Assembly (NCBI GenBank): GCA_947463385.1
Contig: CANHSL010000019.1
Location: forward strand, 1 to 33,340
DNA: 33,340 nt
Source: Flavobacteriales bacterium
Lineage (GTDB): Bacteria; Bacteroidota; Bacteroidia; Flavobacteriales_D; Crocinitomicaceae
Direction of reading: 5' to 3'
Shown: piece after piece, positions 8,277-17,964 of the stretch
Position numbering within the stretch: position 1 is the first letter of the stretch
How the letters are laid out: each line of letters starts with the position of its first letter
The notes under the pieces: generated by a model
Database searches by the model: none
The model's input: only the letters and a program-made list of their open reading frames with translations
What the model was told of the DNA's origin: nothing
Program-made: the position numbers and the translations under genes

Positions 8277-9812
8277 ATGAAAACTTCAAAATTAATTCTT
8301 GCCTTGGTATTTTTGTGTGCTTTAACACGATTCTACGCCCAGCGCGTTGGAGGAGGGAACATTGACACCCTCCAAGAGCAAATGAAAATTAAAATTAATT
8401 ATCCGATTACTCGGGGTGCATCAGCGATTCCATCCAGCCATTCCTTGTTGGAATTTGCCCCACCTGTGCAAAATCAAGGCTCCACTCCTTCGTGTATTTC
8501 ATGGGCGACTGCCTATGCAGGAATGACGATGGTAAAACGTATTGAACAAGGAACGTTAGACGTAAAGCCTTTTTCCGCCATGAATCTATACAACCGTGTG
8601 CGACCCTATGATGCGCTGTATGATTGTAATGCAGGTAGTATGTTTTCCTCTAATATAGAGTTAGTAAAAACTAAGGGGGTAAAATACGACGACGAATATC
8701 CAGAATATTGTGAGAATTTGTCATCTACTCTTGCCTACAGCAATAAACTTTATAGTTATGAAGATTTATCCATTACAGCATGGAACATTAAATATGCGAT
8801 TGCACGTAATCGTCCAGTGATGATTGGAATGAAAATGTACAGTGGTGAATATTGGGGAACCATGTCATATCATGAGACAGGGGTTTGGGATGGTACCCAT
8901 ACGGGTTCCTTGGATTGGAATCATGGAATGTTGGTGGTAGGTTATGATGATAACAAAGCAGGTGGAGCCTTTTTAGTGATGAACAGTTGGGGTACAGATT
9001 TTGGAAAAGATGGTTACTTCTGGCTTAAATATAAAAATGTGGTCAATGAATTGGTTTGTGCCTATGCAATGATTCCAAAAGTTGATAATTCACATTTGGT
9101 CTTTTTTGATAATTATGTGGGCAGAGGTGCATCTAGGGGTGAGGCTAAGGTTTCTTTCCCAGAAATCAAACCGCTTGAATCGGTGAGTGATAGTGTGAAT
9201 CCTGTACCGTTGACATCAATTCTTACTCTTCAAAACCGATGTGGAACCGATATTGGTGTGGCTATTGGACAGCGGGGTAAAGCAACGAATTATTCGAAAG
9301 GATGGTATTTTTTATTACCGGATGCGGATCAACAACTTTCGGTTAATGCGCAAGATTCATTATTTGTATTAGTGCGGGGAGGGGATATGAACCTTGAAAA
9401 TGCAAACTACGCGTTTTCAATTAACGAAAATTCAGCCTTTGAATACCCTACTAGCAAGGTCCGCACGCAAGATAACTTTGTTTTCCTTGGTAAAGTTGTT
9501 GAAAACAGCTCATTTATTGTAGTACAGTGCGAAAGTGCATTAAATCCGATAATAAAGGTCAGACTGGCTGCACAACGAGATACTACCTCGATCGAATATC
9601 GTAACATGCACTGGAATGGTGAAGACTTGCTTTTTGATCCAATAACCTTGAGTGAAATTAAACCAAACTCCGAGGGTAAGTATACCGTCTATTTATCCGG
9701 TAAGAAAATCAAAGCACGAGAACTTTCAAAGGAAAAGCTGTTAGGTCTTGAGGGTATGTTGAAATTCGCAAGTCAAGAGAGTGCTGCGATGTATGAAAAG
9801 AAAGATCAGTAG
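8277..9812 (+). CDS. Secreted papain-like C1 peptidase (copy A)
   Basis: 511 residues. The signal peptide is MKTSKLILALVFLCALTRFYA, cleaved before Gln22. The papain fold occupies about 55-275 with all active-site residues: oxyanion Gln67 six residues before nucleophile Cys73 (PVQNQGSTPSCISWA), His216 (WNHGMLVVGYDD) and Asn236 (VMNSWGTDFGKDGYFWL). No propeptide of the eukaryotic type is visible. The C-terminal half contains a module with GVAIGQ and SKGWYFLLPD, resembling DUF1036, then an unassigned region to the end. It is probably in the CHAT operon (49-base gap, no terminator seen). Its TAG stop directly abuts the stop of the convergent caspase gene. Expected activity is endopeptidase in the periplasm or outside the cell. 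No T9SS sorting domain was seen at the C-terminus. Confidence 0.9.
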   Translation: MKTSKLILALVFLCALTRFYAQRVGGGNIDTLQEQMKIKINYPITRGASAIPSSHSLLEFAPPVQNQGSTPSCISWATAYAGMTMVKRIEQGTLDVKPFSAMNLYNRVRPYDALYDCNAGSMFSSNIELVKTKGVKYDDEYPEYCENLSSTLAYSNKLYSYEDLSITAWNIKYAIARNRPVMIGMKMYSGEYWGTMSYHETGVWDGTHTGSLDWNHGMLVVGYDDNKAGGAFLVMNSWGTDFGKDGYFWLKYKNVVNELVCAYAMIPKVDNSHLVFFDNYVGRGASRGEAKVSFPEIKPLESVSDSVNPVPLTSILTLQNRCGTDIGVAIGQRGKATNYSKGWYFLLPDADQQLSVNAQDSLFVLVRGGDMNLENANYAFSINENSAFEYPTSKVRTQDNFVFLGKVVENSSFIVVQCESALNPIIKVRLAAQRDTTSIEYRNMHWNGEDLLFDPITLSEIKPNSEGKYTVYLSGKKIKARELSKEKLLGLEGMLKFASQESAAMYEKKDQ

Positions 9813-11210
9813 TTATTTGATTTTTTGATCGTCATACGCATCCCCAAACAAATATTTGCATTTATCTGCAATATCAGTTTTTAAGGTGCCATTACTCCAG
9901 TCCAATACCGTTTTCCCATCCTTTTCAATAAAATAAGTTTGAGGGCAAGGGATCGGCGGGAATTGCTTGTACATCGTTGCATTTTCTCCAATATAACATG
10001 AAACAATGATTACAGGGTCTTGCCGTTTTTTTGCATTGTTATATTTGAACTCGATTTTATAAATAATTTGATTGTTAGTCTCTAGATTACCATCAAAGTC
10101 TATTTTCTCGCTGTATTTTGTTTTTATTTTAGAAAAGCACTCTTTCTGAATTCCATTTTTCGTCGTTAGGGGAATAGTTTTTAATTCGCCATCCATCTCA
10201 TTAATCTCAAAGTTCAGATTAACCTTGGGTTTTTTTGCTATTTCTGTATTTAGGGAAGGTGCTGCTCCGCCTCCTATTTTTGATAATTGTTCTGTCGCTT
10301 CACGTTTGAAAAAAATAAAATCACCTTCGCGATACGGCGACATTTTTTTAAAAACATGCGTATTCATCGTAATACCTTGCTGTTCTAAGGTGCGTTTATC
10401 CGCTTTATTCCGATTAACAGTGAGTTCTGCATTTATTTGGCTTGCGGAAATAAAGCCGTTCTCGTTATTCGCTAAAATTGAAATGAAATTTTCAAGAAAC
10501 CAACTTTTATCAGATACCGGGCGATTTATCGAACTCGCAAGATAAAATGCTGCTGGATTCATGTATGCTGTTTCTAAGTCTTGCTCATCACTAATACTGG
10601 CACGCATGGAAATCATTTGATCTTCGATATCATCCATTCCAGAATAACATGCATCTGAAACAAAAAACAAATGTTTAGTTTGAATTTTTCGTTCGCGTTT
10701 GTTGGTGAGTTTTCCGGTGAGACTTCCATAGGTAAATAGTTCCGACGTACCAGATAGATTTTGCTCCTTATTAAAATCAACTGGAACAATAAAACTTATG
10801 CCACCACCATTATCGTGTGTTGTGTCGCCATGTCCGGCATAAAAGATGAAAAGGTCACCTTGGAAAGAATATAGGTCATTAAATAAATTAATTAAACTAT
10901 CACCGTTTAGGTTTTCATAAATGGTAACATCTGAAAAATTATATTTAGACATTAGCACTTTTTTAAGCGCCAAACAATCATCTAATGGATGCGTTAATAC
11001 TGGATAATCATTGGTGTATTCATACTTCCAATTAGCTATTAAGACGCCTTTGGTGGGTTCTTTAATAATGTTTGATGTTGAACTTTGTGTTGAATTTTGA
11101 ACCAAGCCGCGAGTTACCGATGCTTGTTGTGCGTATACATCAAACGAAGTTGCCATAACAACTAAGCACCCAAAAAGTCCAATTTTTATCGCTGTAACCA
11201 CTGTTTTCAT
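9813..11210 (-). CDS. Exported caspase/metacaspase-like (C14) protease
   Basis: 465 residues. The N-terminus has a signal peptide (KIGLFGCLVVMATSFDVYAQ, cleavage about 27/28). The p20-like domain spans about 50-300: GVLIANWKYEY, then His127 in FIFYAGHGD and Cys188 in FFVSDACYSG, the clan CD catalytic dyad. Residues about 310-465 form a separate region of unknown fold that ends in KCKYLFGDAYDD. It starts 22 bases after the stop of the WG-repeat gene at 11233-13896, so the two are probably one transcript and may be partners. By family, metacaspase-like enzymes cut after Arg or Lys; the specificity here is not proven. It converges on C1 peptidase A with zero spacing. Confidence 0.88.
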   Translation of the reverse strand: MKTVVTAIKIGLFGCLVVMATSFDVYAQQASVTRGLVQNSTQSSTSNIIKEPTKGVLIANWKYEYTNDYPVLTHPLDDCLALKKVLMSKYNFSDVTIYENLNGDSLINLFNDLYSFQGDLFIFYAGHGDTTHDNGGGISFIVPVDFNKEQNLSGTSELFTYGSLTGKLTNKRERKIQTKHLFFVSDACYSGMDDIEDQMISMRASISDEQDLETAYMNPAAFYLASSINRPVSDKSWFLENFISILANNENGFISASQINAELTVNRNKADKRTLEQQGITMNTHVFKKMSPYREGDFIFFKREATEQLSKIGGGAAPSLNTEIAKKPKVNLNFEINEMDGELKTIPLTTKNGIQKECFSKIKTKYSEKIDFDGNLETNNQIIYKIEFKYNNAKKRQDPVIIVSCYIGENATMYKQFPPIPCPQTYFIEKDGKTVLDWSNGTLKTDIADKCKYLFGDAYDDQKIK

Positions 11211-11232
11211 TCAGAAACCTATTTATTTTCAA

Positions 11233-13896
11233 TTAATCACGAATATTTTCGTCCGTAGCATTTTCAACCTCGAGGGTTTCATTGCTTAAATTCTTAGTAT
11301 ACAATTTATTCCCCAAGACACATTTAAACTCGTTGCCATAATCTTCATCCACTGAGTCATAGATCAACGGAATTAGGATTTCATTGGCCAGGTTAATCAC
11401 CCCATATTTAAAAGTAACACCTTCACATTTTCCAACGATTAGGTAGTTGTCATCGCTGCCTATGATATCACAATATTGAGGTTTGATGATCCAGTCTCCT
11501 TGTTCATTAATAGCTCCCCATTTATCATTTTTAGACTTAATTCCAATCACCGCTCCTCGATAAAAACGCTCGGGAGCACTATATTCGATGGCACCATTAA
11601 GTGTGTTATATTGCCTGCTATTTACATTAAACAGTGAAACTGAACCGTCTTTTTGAACAATAAAAACCGTATCCGTTAATCGCTGTATGGTAGATGCTTG
11701 CTGAATCAATATATTCCCTTTTTCATCAAGTAAGTCGTATCCATTGAAATCGGCATAATTACATATGTAATGGTCGTTTTCTTCTTCAATTTCCGAGTAT
11801 TTACAATCTGAGATCTTAGCACCTGTTAAATCAGTAATGCCATACAAACCTCCTTGAGGGTCGCCATATTCTCCAAGAGTTACATCTTTACCAATCAGGA
11901 ATTTAGGGTTTTCATAAGAATACCCCAGTTTATCCATATAGGTTATTTGCTGATTCGTGATGCGCATTAGTGAGGGAAATTTAGCTAAATACGTATTTTT
12001 ATCTAAGTCAGTTAATTGAACTACGGTGTCATTAATAAAAGAGATTTTACTGTACTGTACCGGGATTAACGTGTCACCTTTTGTCGTAATAACACCCCAA
12101 TTTCCTCCTTCAACCTCAAGCCCATAGTAACCGTCTTTTACGGTTCCGTATGCATTTACGTAAAATACGTCTTTGTTTTCATCCAGACTGGCACTTTCCA
12201 AATAATTATACTTAATGGGTGTAACTACGGTACCTTGGTTATTTAATATACCACACTTGTTATTTTCTGTTACCACATAATAATCTGTGGAGTATACTTT
12301 GGTTAACGAACCATATTTTACGGGAATTTTAACTTGTCCATTCATTGTGGAAATAAGTCCGAAACGTCTAGATTCGGTTTTTTCAATATAATCCTCAACG
12401 ATACAAAATTCATCATCACGATCTATACTTGTATATAAATGGTCAACTAAAAGTTTCCCGGTGATGTCGTGAATACCAAAACGTCCATTTTTCTTGATTA
12501 AAAGCACTTTATCGTTTCCATACCCAGACGCTTCGATATCCTCGTATTTCAAAGGGAGGATTTCTTCACCAAGATCGTTGTAAATTCCATATACCCCTCC
12601 TTCAGGTTTACCGTATCCTTCGTCTTTACCTCCAATTTGAACGCTGTATAATCCATCACCAAGCGATTCCATGTAGGTGTATTTCTCTTGTGAACCTTTA
12701 GGATGATTAAAAACAAGTTCTAATTGTTCATTATACGCGGCCCACGCTCCCTTAATTTTAAGTAATAAAAGCGTTTCGTTTGAATAACTATATGGTGTTT
12801 TATAATCTTCAAACGTTTGATTTAAAACGGCTTTTCCTTGAAGATTTAGGAGTGTGTACTTGTTTGGTTCTGAATAATAATCGTACTCATCATCCTTTTT
12901 CTTTTTCTTTTCCTTTACCTTTAAATCCCCTATAATGTACTTGTCAAATGCTAAATAGGTATCAAGGTATTTGAATTTATTCTTAGATAGTAATTTGCCT
13001 GTTTGTCCATACAAGTAATATTCGTTTCTATTTTTTTCTGCTGAGAATATGAAATTATCACATCCAAATGAAATCCTATTGAGTCCTCTAAATTCAGGGT
13101 CAAGGATTACCTTAAACGTTGGATCACAAAACCCTTCCTTTCCCAATTTAGTTATGGTGTAACCTTGAATTGTTTCATAGTCTGACCCGTATTCGACATC
13201 AATCTCATCATATTTTGTATCAAAAATTGGAGTACCATTTTTCGAAAGAATGTAGGCTTTTAGGCTTTTGTCTTGTACCAGAAAAGTGCCATTTTTTAAT
13301 TCTTCACATTTAACAAATTCTGGTTTAATGATTTCCTTAAACTTGTGATCCATGTAGCCTTCGTATCCGTTAATCTTAAAGTGATAATTTTTTTCGTTTT
13401 CTCGTAAACTTTGATAGAGTGGAGTGAGTGGTTTACCGTCAAAGGAATATAATCTCGTATAATCATTCTCCATTTCCGCAGATACCACGGAGTTCGTGTA
13501 GTAAATTTTATTAATGTATTTAAACATGGCGGGAATGAGTTCTTTCCCCGCTAAATCTATTAAACCTCTCGATTCTCCCTTTCCGAATTTGTATAAAGAA
13601 TCATTGTCATAAGAAAATTTATCCAAAAATTCATAGGTTGCAGGAAGCACAATACGTCCCTTATTGTTCATAATCCCATATTTAGCTCCTTTGATCGGTC
13701 CCCAACTATTAGCATTTCCACCAACAGAGTAAACGGCATTACCTGCGTCATCAAAATCTTCTATGGAAGACAGCAAGGGTGTAATACGATTTCCTTTTTC
13801 ATCAACTAAATGGAATTGAGAAATTTTGGTTAGATTTTGGGCATTTACATTAATAAATTGAGCTGCGAGCACGCAAAGAATAAATAATTGTTTCAT
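11233..13896 (-). CDS. Exported WG-repeat protein (copy 1)
   Basis: 887 residues. The signal peptide is MKQLFILCVLAAQFINVNAQ. The rest is about 20 WG (KWG) repeats of 35-45 residues, for example KYGIMNNKGRIVLPATYEFL, NWGVITTKGDTLIPVQY and KWGAINEQGDWIIKPQY. By family knowledge such repeats fold as beta-propeller or solenoid protein-binding surfaces with no catalysis. Near residues 324-342 a strongly charged insert (VKEKKKKKDDEYDYY) interrupts the repeats; its paralog at 15240-17900 has a comparable insert at the same place. The ATG at 13896 is 47 bases from the divergent start of C1 peptidase B, and the caspase gene follows 22 bases downstream on the same strand. A role as receptor, scaffold, substrate or inhibitor of the neighbouring proteases is inferred. 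Confidence 0.9.
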   Translation of the reverse strand: MKQLFILCVLAAQFINVNAQNLTKISQFHLVDEKGNRITPLLSSIEDFDDAGNAVYSVGGNANSWGPIKGAKYGIMNNKGRIVLPATYEFLDKFSYDNDSLYKFGKGESRGLIDLAGKELIPAMFKYINKIYYTNSVVSAEMENDYTRLYSFDGKPLTPLYQSLRENEKNYHFKINGYEGYMDHKFKEIIKPEFVKCEELKNGTFLVQDKSLKAYILSKNGTPIFDTKYDEIDVEYGSDYETIQGYTITKLGKEGFCDPTFKVILDPEFRGLNRISFGCDNFIFSAEKNRNEYYLYGQTGKLLSKNKFKYLDTYLAFDKYIIGDLKVKEKKKKKDDEYDYYSEPNKYTLLNLQGKAVLNQTFEDYKTPYSYSNETLLLLKIKGAWAAYNEQLELVFNHPKGSQEKYTYMESLGDGLYSVQIGGKDEGYGKPEGGVYGIYNDLGEEILPLKYEDIEASGYGNDKVLLIKKNGRFGIHDITGKLLVDHLYTSIDRDDEFCIVEDYIEKTESRRFGLISTMNGQVKIPVKYGSLTKVYSTDYYVVTENNKCGILNNQGTVVTPIKYNYLESASLDENKDVFYVNAYGTVKDGYYGLEVEGGNWGVITTKGDTLIPVQYSKISFINDTVVQLTDLDKNTYLAKFPSLMRITNQQITYMDKLGYSYENPKFLIGKDVTLGEYGDPQGGLYGITDLTGAKISDCKYSEIEEENDHYICNYADFNGYDLLDEKGNILIQQASTIQRLTDTVFIVQKDGSVSLFNVNSRQYNTLNGAIEYSAPERFYRGAVIGIKSKNDKWGAINEQGDWIIKPQYCDIIGSDDNYLIVGKCEGVTFKYGVINLANEILIPLIYDSVDEDYGNEFKCVLGNKLYTKNLSNETLEVENATDENIRD

Positions 13897-13912
13897 TTGT
13901 TAAAGAATGTTT

Positions 13913-13934
13913 TATTTTTGTACATACAAATATA
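13913..13934. promoter_or_regulatory. Candidate overlapping divergent promoters between WG copy 1 and C1 peptidase B
   Basis: The 47-base spacer holds TATTTTTG on the + strand (13913-13920) and TATATTTG on the - strand (13934-13927), both exact matches to the Bacteroidota -7 consensus TAnnTTTG. The + box would start transcription near 13927 for the peptidase (ATG 13944), the - box near 13920 for the WG gene (ATG 13896). The two start regions cross, so polymerase binding on one side should interfere with the other. A TTG at 13888-13890 could be the -33 element of the + promoter. Confidence 0.45.
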
Positions 13935-13943
13935 TTATAACTT

Positions 13944-15239
13944 ATGAAATCTTCCAATTTGTTTCGTTATTTTCTTCTAGCAGGTGGTATAGTATTTATC
14001 GCAGGGGTTCTTATTTTTTCCTCACTTCCTTTAAGTAAAGCAACCTCTTCGTTAAATAAGGTTGTTAAAAAAGAAGCTATTTCAGGTATGGGTTGTTTAT
14101 TCAATTCAGAACGATTGAAGAAGGAGACAGTTTTCACATACGATCAGGAAGAAAATAAGACCAACCTGTCGATGCTTTCTAGATATTCCTTAGAGGAGTA
14201 TCTTCCAGAAATAGGAAATCAAGGGGATGTAGGTTCTTGTGTTGGATGGGCCACTACGTATTATGGATTTACCATTATTAAACGGTTAGAACATGGGAAG
14301 GATTATCCTGTATTTTCACCGTTGAGTGTTTTTAATAGATTCTCATATTTTAAAGGTTTTAATCCCTGTGATAATGGTGCGTATATAGATGAGTGTTTAG
14401 GTTTATTGGTAAGTAAAGGCTGTCCTTTTGAGAAAGACTACGATAAACCTAATTGCAGTGTAGATCCCACAAGAAAAAGATTTAATGATTGTTTGTTCAA
14501 CTTTGAGCGACTTCAACATAACAATGCAACACAGATTAAGTTGGCCCTGGCGAATAATAACCCAGTAATAATTGGGATGAATGTCTTTTCAGGAGGCAAG
14601 GGTAATAATTTGAATTCACGATTTCTTGATTCGAATGGAGTAGTTAAAATGGATAATTTTAGAAGTAACAAACATCGCGTTGGTGGTCATGCTTTGTGTA
14701 TCGTTGGGTATGATGACGAGGTCGGGGGAGGAGCCTTTAAAATTGCAAACAGTTGGGGGAAAGATTGGGGTAAGAACGGATTTTTTTGGCTTAGATATAG
14801 TGACCTTGAGGTAGTGCGTTGCGCTTATGCTATGTTTACTGATGATTCGAATAAAAAAGTTAAATCACAATTTAAGACAAGATCAGTAAGCTTACAGAAT
14901 TATTCCAAAAAGAACGTGTTCGCATGCGTTGGATATAAAACATCAAACGGAATGGAGACGAGGGGTTGGTATCTCATTCAATCCGGTCAATCTAAAAATA
15001 TTAATATATCAAACCGCATAGAAAATGAAGTATTTTATATGTTAATGAATGAGGATGGTAAATTAGTTGAATCGAAGTCAAAAAAATACCAATTCGCTGC
15101 CAAATTAAATGCTTCATTCCATTATGTCGATGAAGCCTCTAATGAGCTTTATAACTACATTAATATCAATCCGATTAATAAACGTAAGAATCAAATTCTT
15201 AAAATTATTGGTGCCTCCACTCCTCGGCTTACGGAATAA
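13944..15239 (+). CDS. Exported or membrane-anchored papain-like C1 peptidase (copy B)
   Basis: 431 residues. Residues about 8-28 are a long hydrophobic segment (FRYFLLAGGIVFIAGVLIF) that is a signal peptide or membrane anchor. The papain domain covers about 80-290, with Gln93, Cys99 (GNQGDVGSCVGWA), His249 (VGGHALCIVGYDD) and Asn269 (IANSWGKDWGKNGFFWL) all present. Several extra Cys residues (142, 151, 160, 171, 183) suggest disulfides and an extracytoplasmic location. After residue 305 comes the same type of C-terminal module as in copies A and C (FACVGYKTSNGMETRGWY), DUF1036-like. It is divergent from WG copy 1 and its TAA stop abuts the stop of WG copy 2. Confidence 0.9.
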   Translation: MKSSNLFRYFLLAGGIVFIAGVLIFSSLPLSKATSSLNKVVKKEAISGMGCLFNSERLKKETVFTYDQEENKTNLSMLSRYSLEEYLPEIGNQGDVGSCVGWATTYYGFTIIKRLEHGKDYPVFSPLSVFNRFSYFKGFNPCDNGAYIDECLGLLVSKGCPFEKDYDKPNCSVDPTRKRFNDCLFNFERLQHNNATQIKLALANNNPVIIGMNVFSGGKGNNLNSRFLDSNGVVKMDNFRSNKHRVGGHALCIVGYDDEVGGGAFKIANSWGKDWGKNGFFWLRYSDLEVVRCAYAMFTDDSNKKVKSQFKTRSVSLQNYSKKNVFACVGYKTSNGMETRGWYLIQSGQSKNINISNRIENEVFYMLMNEDGKLVESKSKKYQFAAKLNASFHYVDEASNELYNYININPINKRKNQILKIIGASTPRLTE

Positions 15240-17900
15240 TTACTCCACCTGAACAGGTTTCTTGCTGATCACCTCATTCGATAAGTTAATCGTATACTGG
15301 GTGCTTCCTTTTACACAATCGTAGGCTTCACCGTAATTGGTTTCAATGGATTCATACTCGAACGGGATAACTACATTATTCATTAAATCAATTACACCAT
15401 ATTTAAAGGCATCACCCACCGCACCGCATTTAGCAACAATGATGTAGGCATCACCGCTGGAAATCACATCACAATATTGTGGTTCTATTAATGCCTCACC
15501 TTGCTTATTAAGAATCCCCCATTTATCGTTCGTGTTTTTAATTCCTATAAACATCGCTCCATAGCCGTTGTAGTATTCAGGGGTAGCGAAATCCGTGAAG
15601 TTGTTTGTTAAGCTGTATTGACCGCTATTCACATTATAGAGTGATGCTTTTCCATCGGTTTGAACTAAAAACACACTATCACTAAAGGGTTCAATGGTGG
15701 AAGCACGTTTAATTAATACTTCGCCTTTTTTGTTTAGCAGATCATACCCATTGAAATCAATGGAATTCGCAATGAAGTGTTCGTTTTCAAGTGTGATTTC
15801 AGAATAACTAAAAGACACCAATTCTTCGCCTTTAGATGTAACTAAGCCATAGGTTCCTCCTGTTGCGTCGCCATATTCACCGCGTGTTACGTCTTTACCC
15901 ATTAAAAAGATGGGATTTTCATAATCATAATTTATTTTACTTAGGTAATTTGCTTCTGAATTAGTAAGAATTCGCTCTGTTTCCATATTCATTAAATAGG
16001 CCTTACCATCATAATCTAGCAGGTTGACAATGCTGTCATTTTCAAAAGAGATTTCTTTGAACTTAAATGGTAAAATAGTATCTCCCTTTTTATTAATTAC
16101 ACCCCAATTTCCGCCGGTTACTTCAGAGCCATAATAGCTTTGTGTTACTTCTCCATAGGCATTTGCCAACACCCATTGGTCGTTATCATATAAATCGGTA
16201 GCTTGCAGGAAGTTGTAGTTTGCTGGAAGCGTAATTGTACCTGTTTTCGACATTAATCCATATTTATTGTTCAGCTTGAATAGGTAATCCCCTTCATAGG
16301 AAAGTGATTCTATATGTTCATAGATCGTTGGAACAATTTCCTTCAATGCGTTATGATTGATCAGACCCATTTTCGTTTGTTCCGATTGTTCAATATATCG
16401 GCTCACAATGCATAACTCACTTTCACAATTCATTTCCGTGTATTGTGGTTCCATTAATATTTTCCCGGTAGGTGAACAAATACCGTATTTACCGTTTCTT
16501 TTTATGATATACCCGTTGGTGCTTTCATAGCCAATTTGAGCTATATCCTCATATTGAACTGGGATTATTTCTTTACCATTTTTATCGTAAAGTCCAAATA
16601 CACCACCTTCTGGGGTCCCGTACCCATTGTCTACTCCGCCAAGTTGTACTTTATACAAATCGCCTAATGACTCGATGTAAGAAAAGTCTTTGTTAAATAT
16701 TGGGTCGAGGTTAGCATCTAAGGCGACATAATTCGATCCTTTTTTTAACACAATCATGGATGTTTCACCGTAACTGTAATTGTAATCATCATAGACCGCT
16801 TTTAAAACCATTTTGCCCGTTAAATCTACCAATCCGTAGGTAGAAGGCGTATAATCGTCATAGTACCATTCATCATCAATTAATCCGCCATCTCTATTTT
16901 TATTTTTTTTCGATTTTGATTTCTTCTCAACCCCAACAAGGATATATTTTCCAAAATACGAGCTGCCAATGCTGCTGTATATTGCTTTACCCAATTTCTT
17001 ACCGGATTTATCGAGCAAGCCATAGTTGTTGGTCTTATCGGTGTAACTGAACAAATAGTCATTACAACCCATGGTGATTTTATTTAATTCTTTGTAGTTT
17101 GCTGGAACGATTAACTTATAATTCAAATCAAGGAAACCATCCTTTCCTTTGGTTGATACCATGTAACCAACTGCGGTGTAATTGTCATCGAATTCTTGTT
17201 CAATATTATCATGGGGGCCGCTAAGTTTTTTACCATCCATATTCATTAGCCATTCCTTCTGATATTTATCTGTGATGTGAAAAATCCCAGATTCGAGTTC
17301 CATTATATCTTCATAAATCGTTGGGAAAATTTCTTTAAAGTTCTGATCGAGTAAGCCCTGATACCCTCCCGATTGTACGATAAAACCACTGTTAGAAGAA
17401 GAAATAAATTGATAACTTTTAGTTAACACCTTGCCTGTAAGGTCTAGGAGTTGGTATGAACCATTCTTGCTTTTCGCATTCAAAAGATTATCCGAATCAT
17501 ACAGTGTTGACAACTCGGTATAGATTGGTTCAACGATGGTTTTACCGTTTTCATTGAGTAAACCGAATTTTCCATTTACTGATGAGATGAAAATAGAATC
17601 GGTTGGATATATTTCTTCAAGGTAGTCGTACGTTGCGGGTACAATGATTTTTCCACTTTCATGAATAACACCGTATTTGGCCCCAGGAATTTTTCCGTAC
17701 GCGGTTTCTATGTAGTTACCTCCAACAGCAAAAATCGCATAGCCTTGATTCGAAAATTGATCTACATATGAGAATGCCGAAGTTAACTTATTACCCTGCT
17801 TATCGTACAGGTAATATTCAGCGTTTATTTTGTTTTTATGTTGTGCGTAACCAATATTAAACAACAGGGTTAACAAGAAAAGAAGTGAAATGCGATTCAT
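15240..17900 (-). CDS. Exported WG-repeat protein (copy 2)
   Basis: 886 residues, full-length paralog of the protein at 11233-13896. The signal peptide is ISLLFLLTLLFNIGYAQ. About 20 WG repeats follow, such as KYGVIHESGKIIVPATYDYL, NWGVINKKGDTILPFKF and KWGILNKQGEALIEPQY. Near residues 322-350 there is a Lys-rich then acidic insert (EKKSKSKKNKNRDGG, then DDEWYYDDY), at the same position as the insert in copy 1 but with a different sequence. The gene diverges from C1 peptidase C (64-base spacer) and converges on C1 peptidase B with no spacer. Unlike copy 1 it has no caspase gene behind it. Catalytic function is not expected; a binding or sensing role is inferred. Confidence 0.9.
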   Translation of the reverse strand: MNRISLLFLLTLLFNIGYAQHKNKINAEYYLYDKQGNKLTSAFSYVDQFSNQGYAIFAVGGNYIETAYGKIPGAKYGVIHESGKIIVPATYDYLEEIYPTDSIFISSVNGKFGLLNENGKTIVEPIYTELSTLYDSDNLLNAKSKNGSYQLLDLTGKVLTKSYQFISSSNSGFIVQSGGYQGLLDQNFKEIFPTIYEDIMELESGIFHITDKYQKEWLMNMDGKKLSGPHDNIEQEFDDNYTAVGYMVSTKGKDGFLDLNYKLIVPANYKELNKITMGCNDYLFSYTDKTNNYGLLDKSGKKLGKAIYSSIGSSYFGKYILVGVEKKSKSKKNKNRDGGLIDDEWYYDDYTPSTYGLVDLTGKMVLKAVYDDYNYSYGETSMIVLKKGSNYVALDANLDPIFNKDFSYIESLGDLYKVQLGGVDNGYGTPEGGVFGLYDKNGKEIIPVQYEDIAQIGYESTNGYIIKRNGKYGICSPTGKILMEPQYTEMNCESELCIVSRYIEQSEQTKMGLINHNALKEIVPTIYEHIESLSYEGDYLFKLNNKYGLMSKTGTITLPANYNFLQATDLYDNDQWVLANAYGEVTQSYYGSEVTGGNWGVINKKGDTILPFKFKEISFENDSIVNLLDYDGKAYLMNMETERILTNSEANYLSKINYDYENPIFLMGKDVTRGEYGDATGGTYGLVTSKGEELVSFSYSEITLENEHFIANSIDFNGYDLLNKKGEVLIKRASTIEPFSDSVFLVQTDGKASLYNVNSGQYSLTNNFTDFATPEYYNGYGAMFIGIKNTNDKWGILNKQGEALIEPQYCDVISSGDAYIIVAKCGAVGDAFKYGVIDLMNNVVIPFEYESIETNYGEAYDCVKGSTQYTINLSNEVISKKPVQVE

Positions 17901-17941
17901 TGATTTTTTTTTGAAATAATGTGAATTGATGGAAATGTTAC

Positions 17942-17949
17942 TTAATTTG
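17942..17949 (+). promoter_or_regulatory. Weak candidate -7 box for C1 peptidase C
   Basis: TTAATTTG matches TAnnTTTG at seven of eight bases and would start transcription near 17956, nine bases before the ATG at 17965. No convincing -33 element at the usual 19-21 base spacing was seen. No matching box facing WG copy 2 was found in the 64-base spacer, unlike the spacer of unit 1. Confidence 0.25.
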
Positions 17950-17964
17950 TAAAATTAGAATAAA

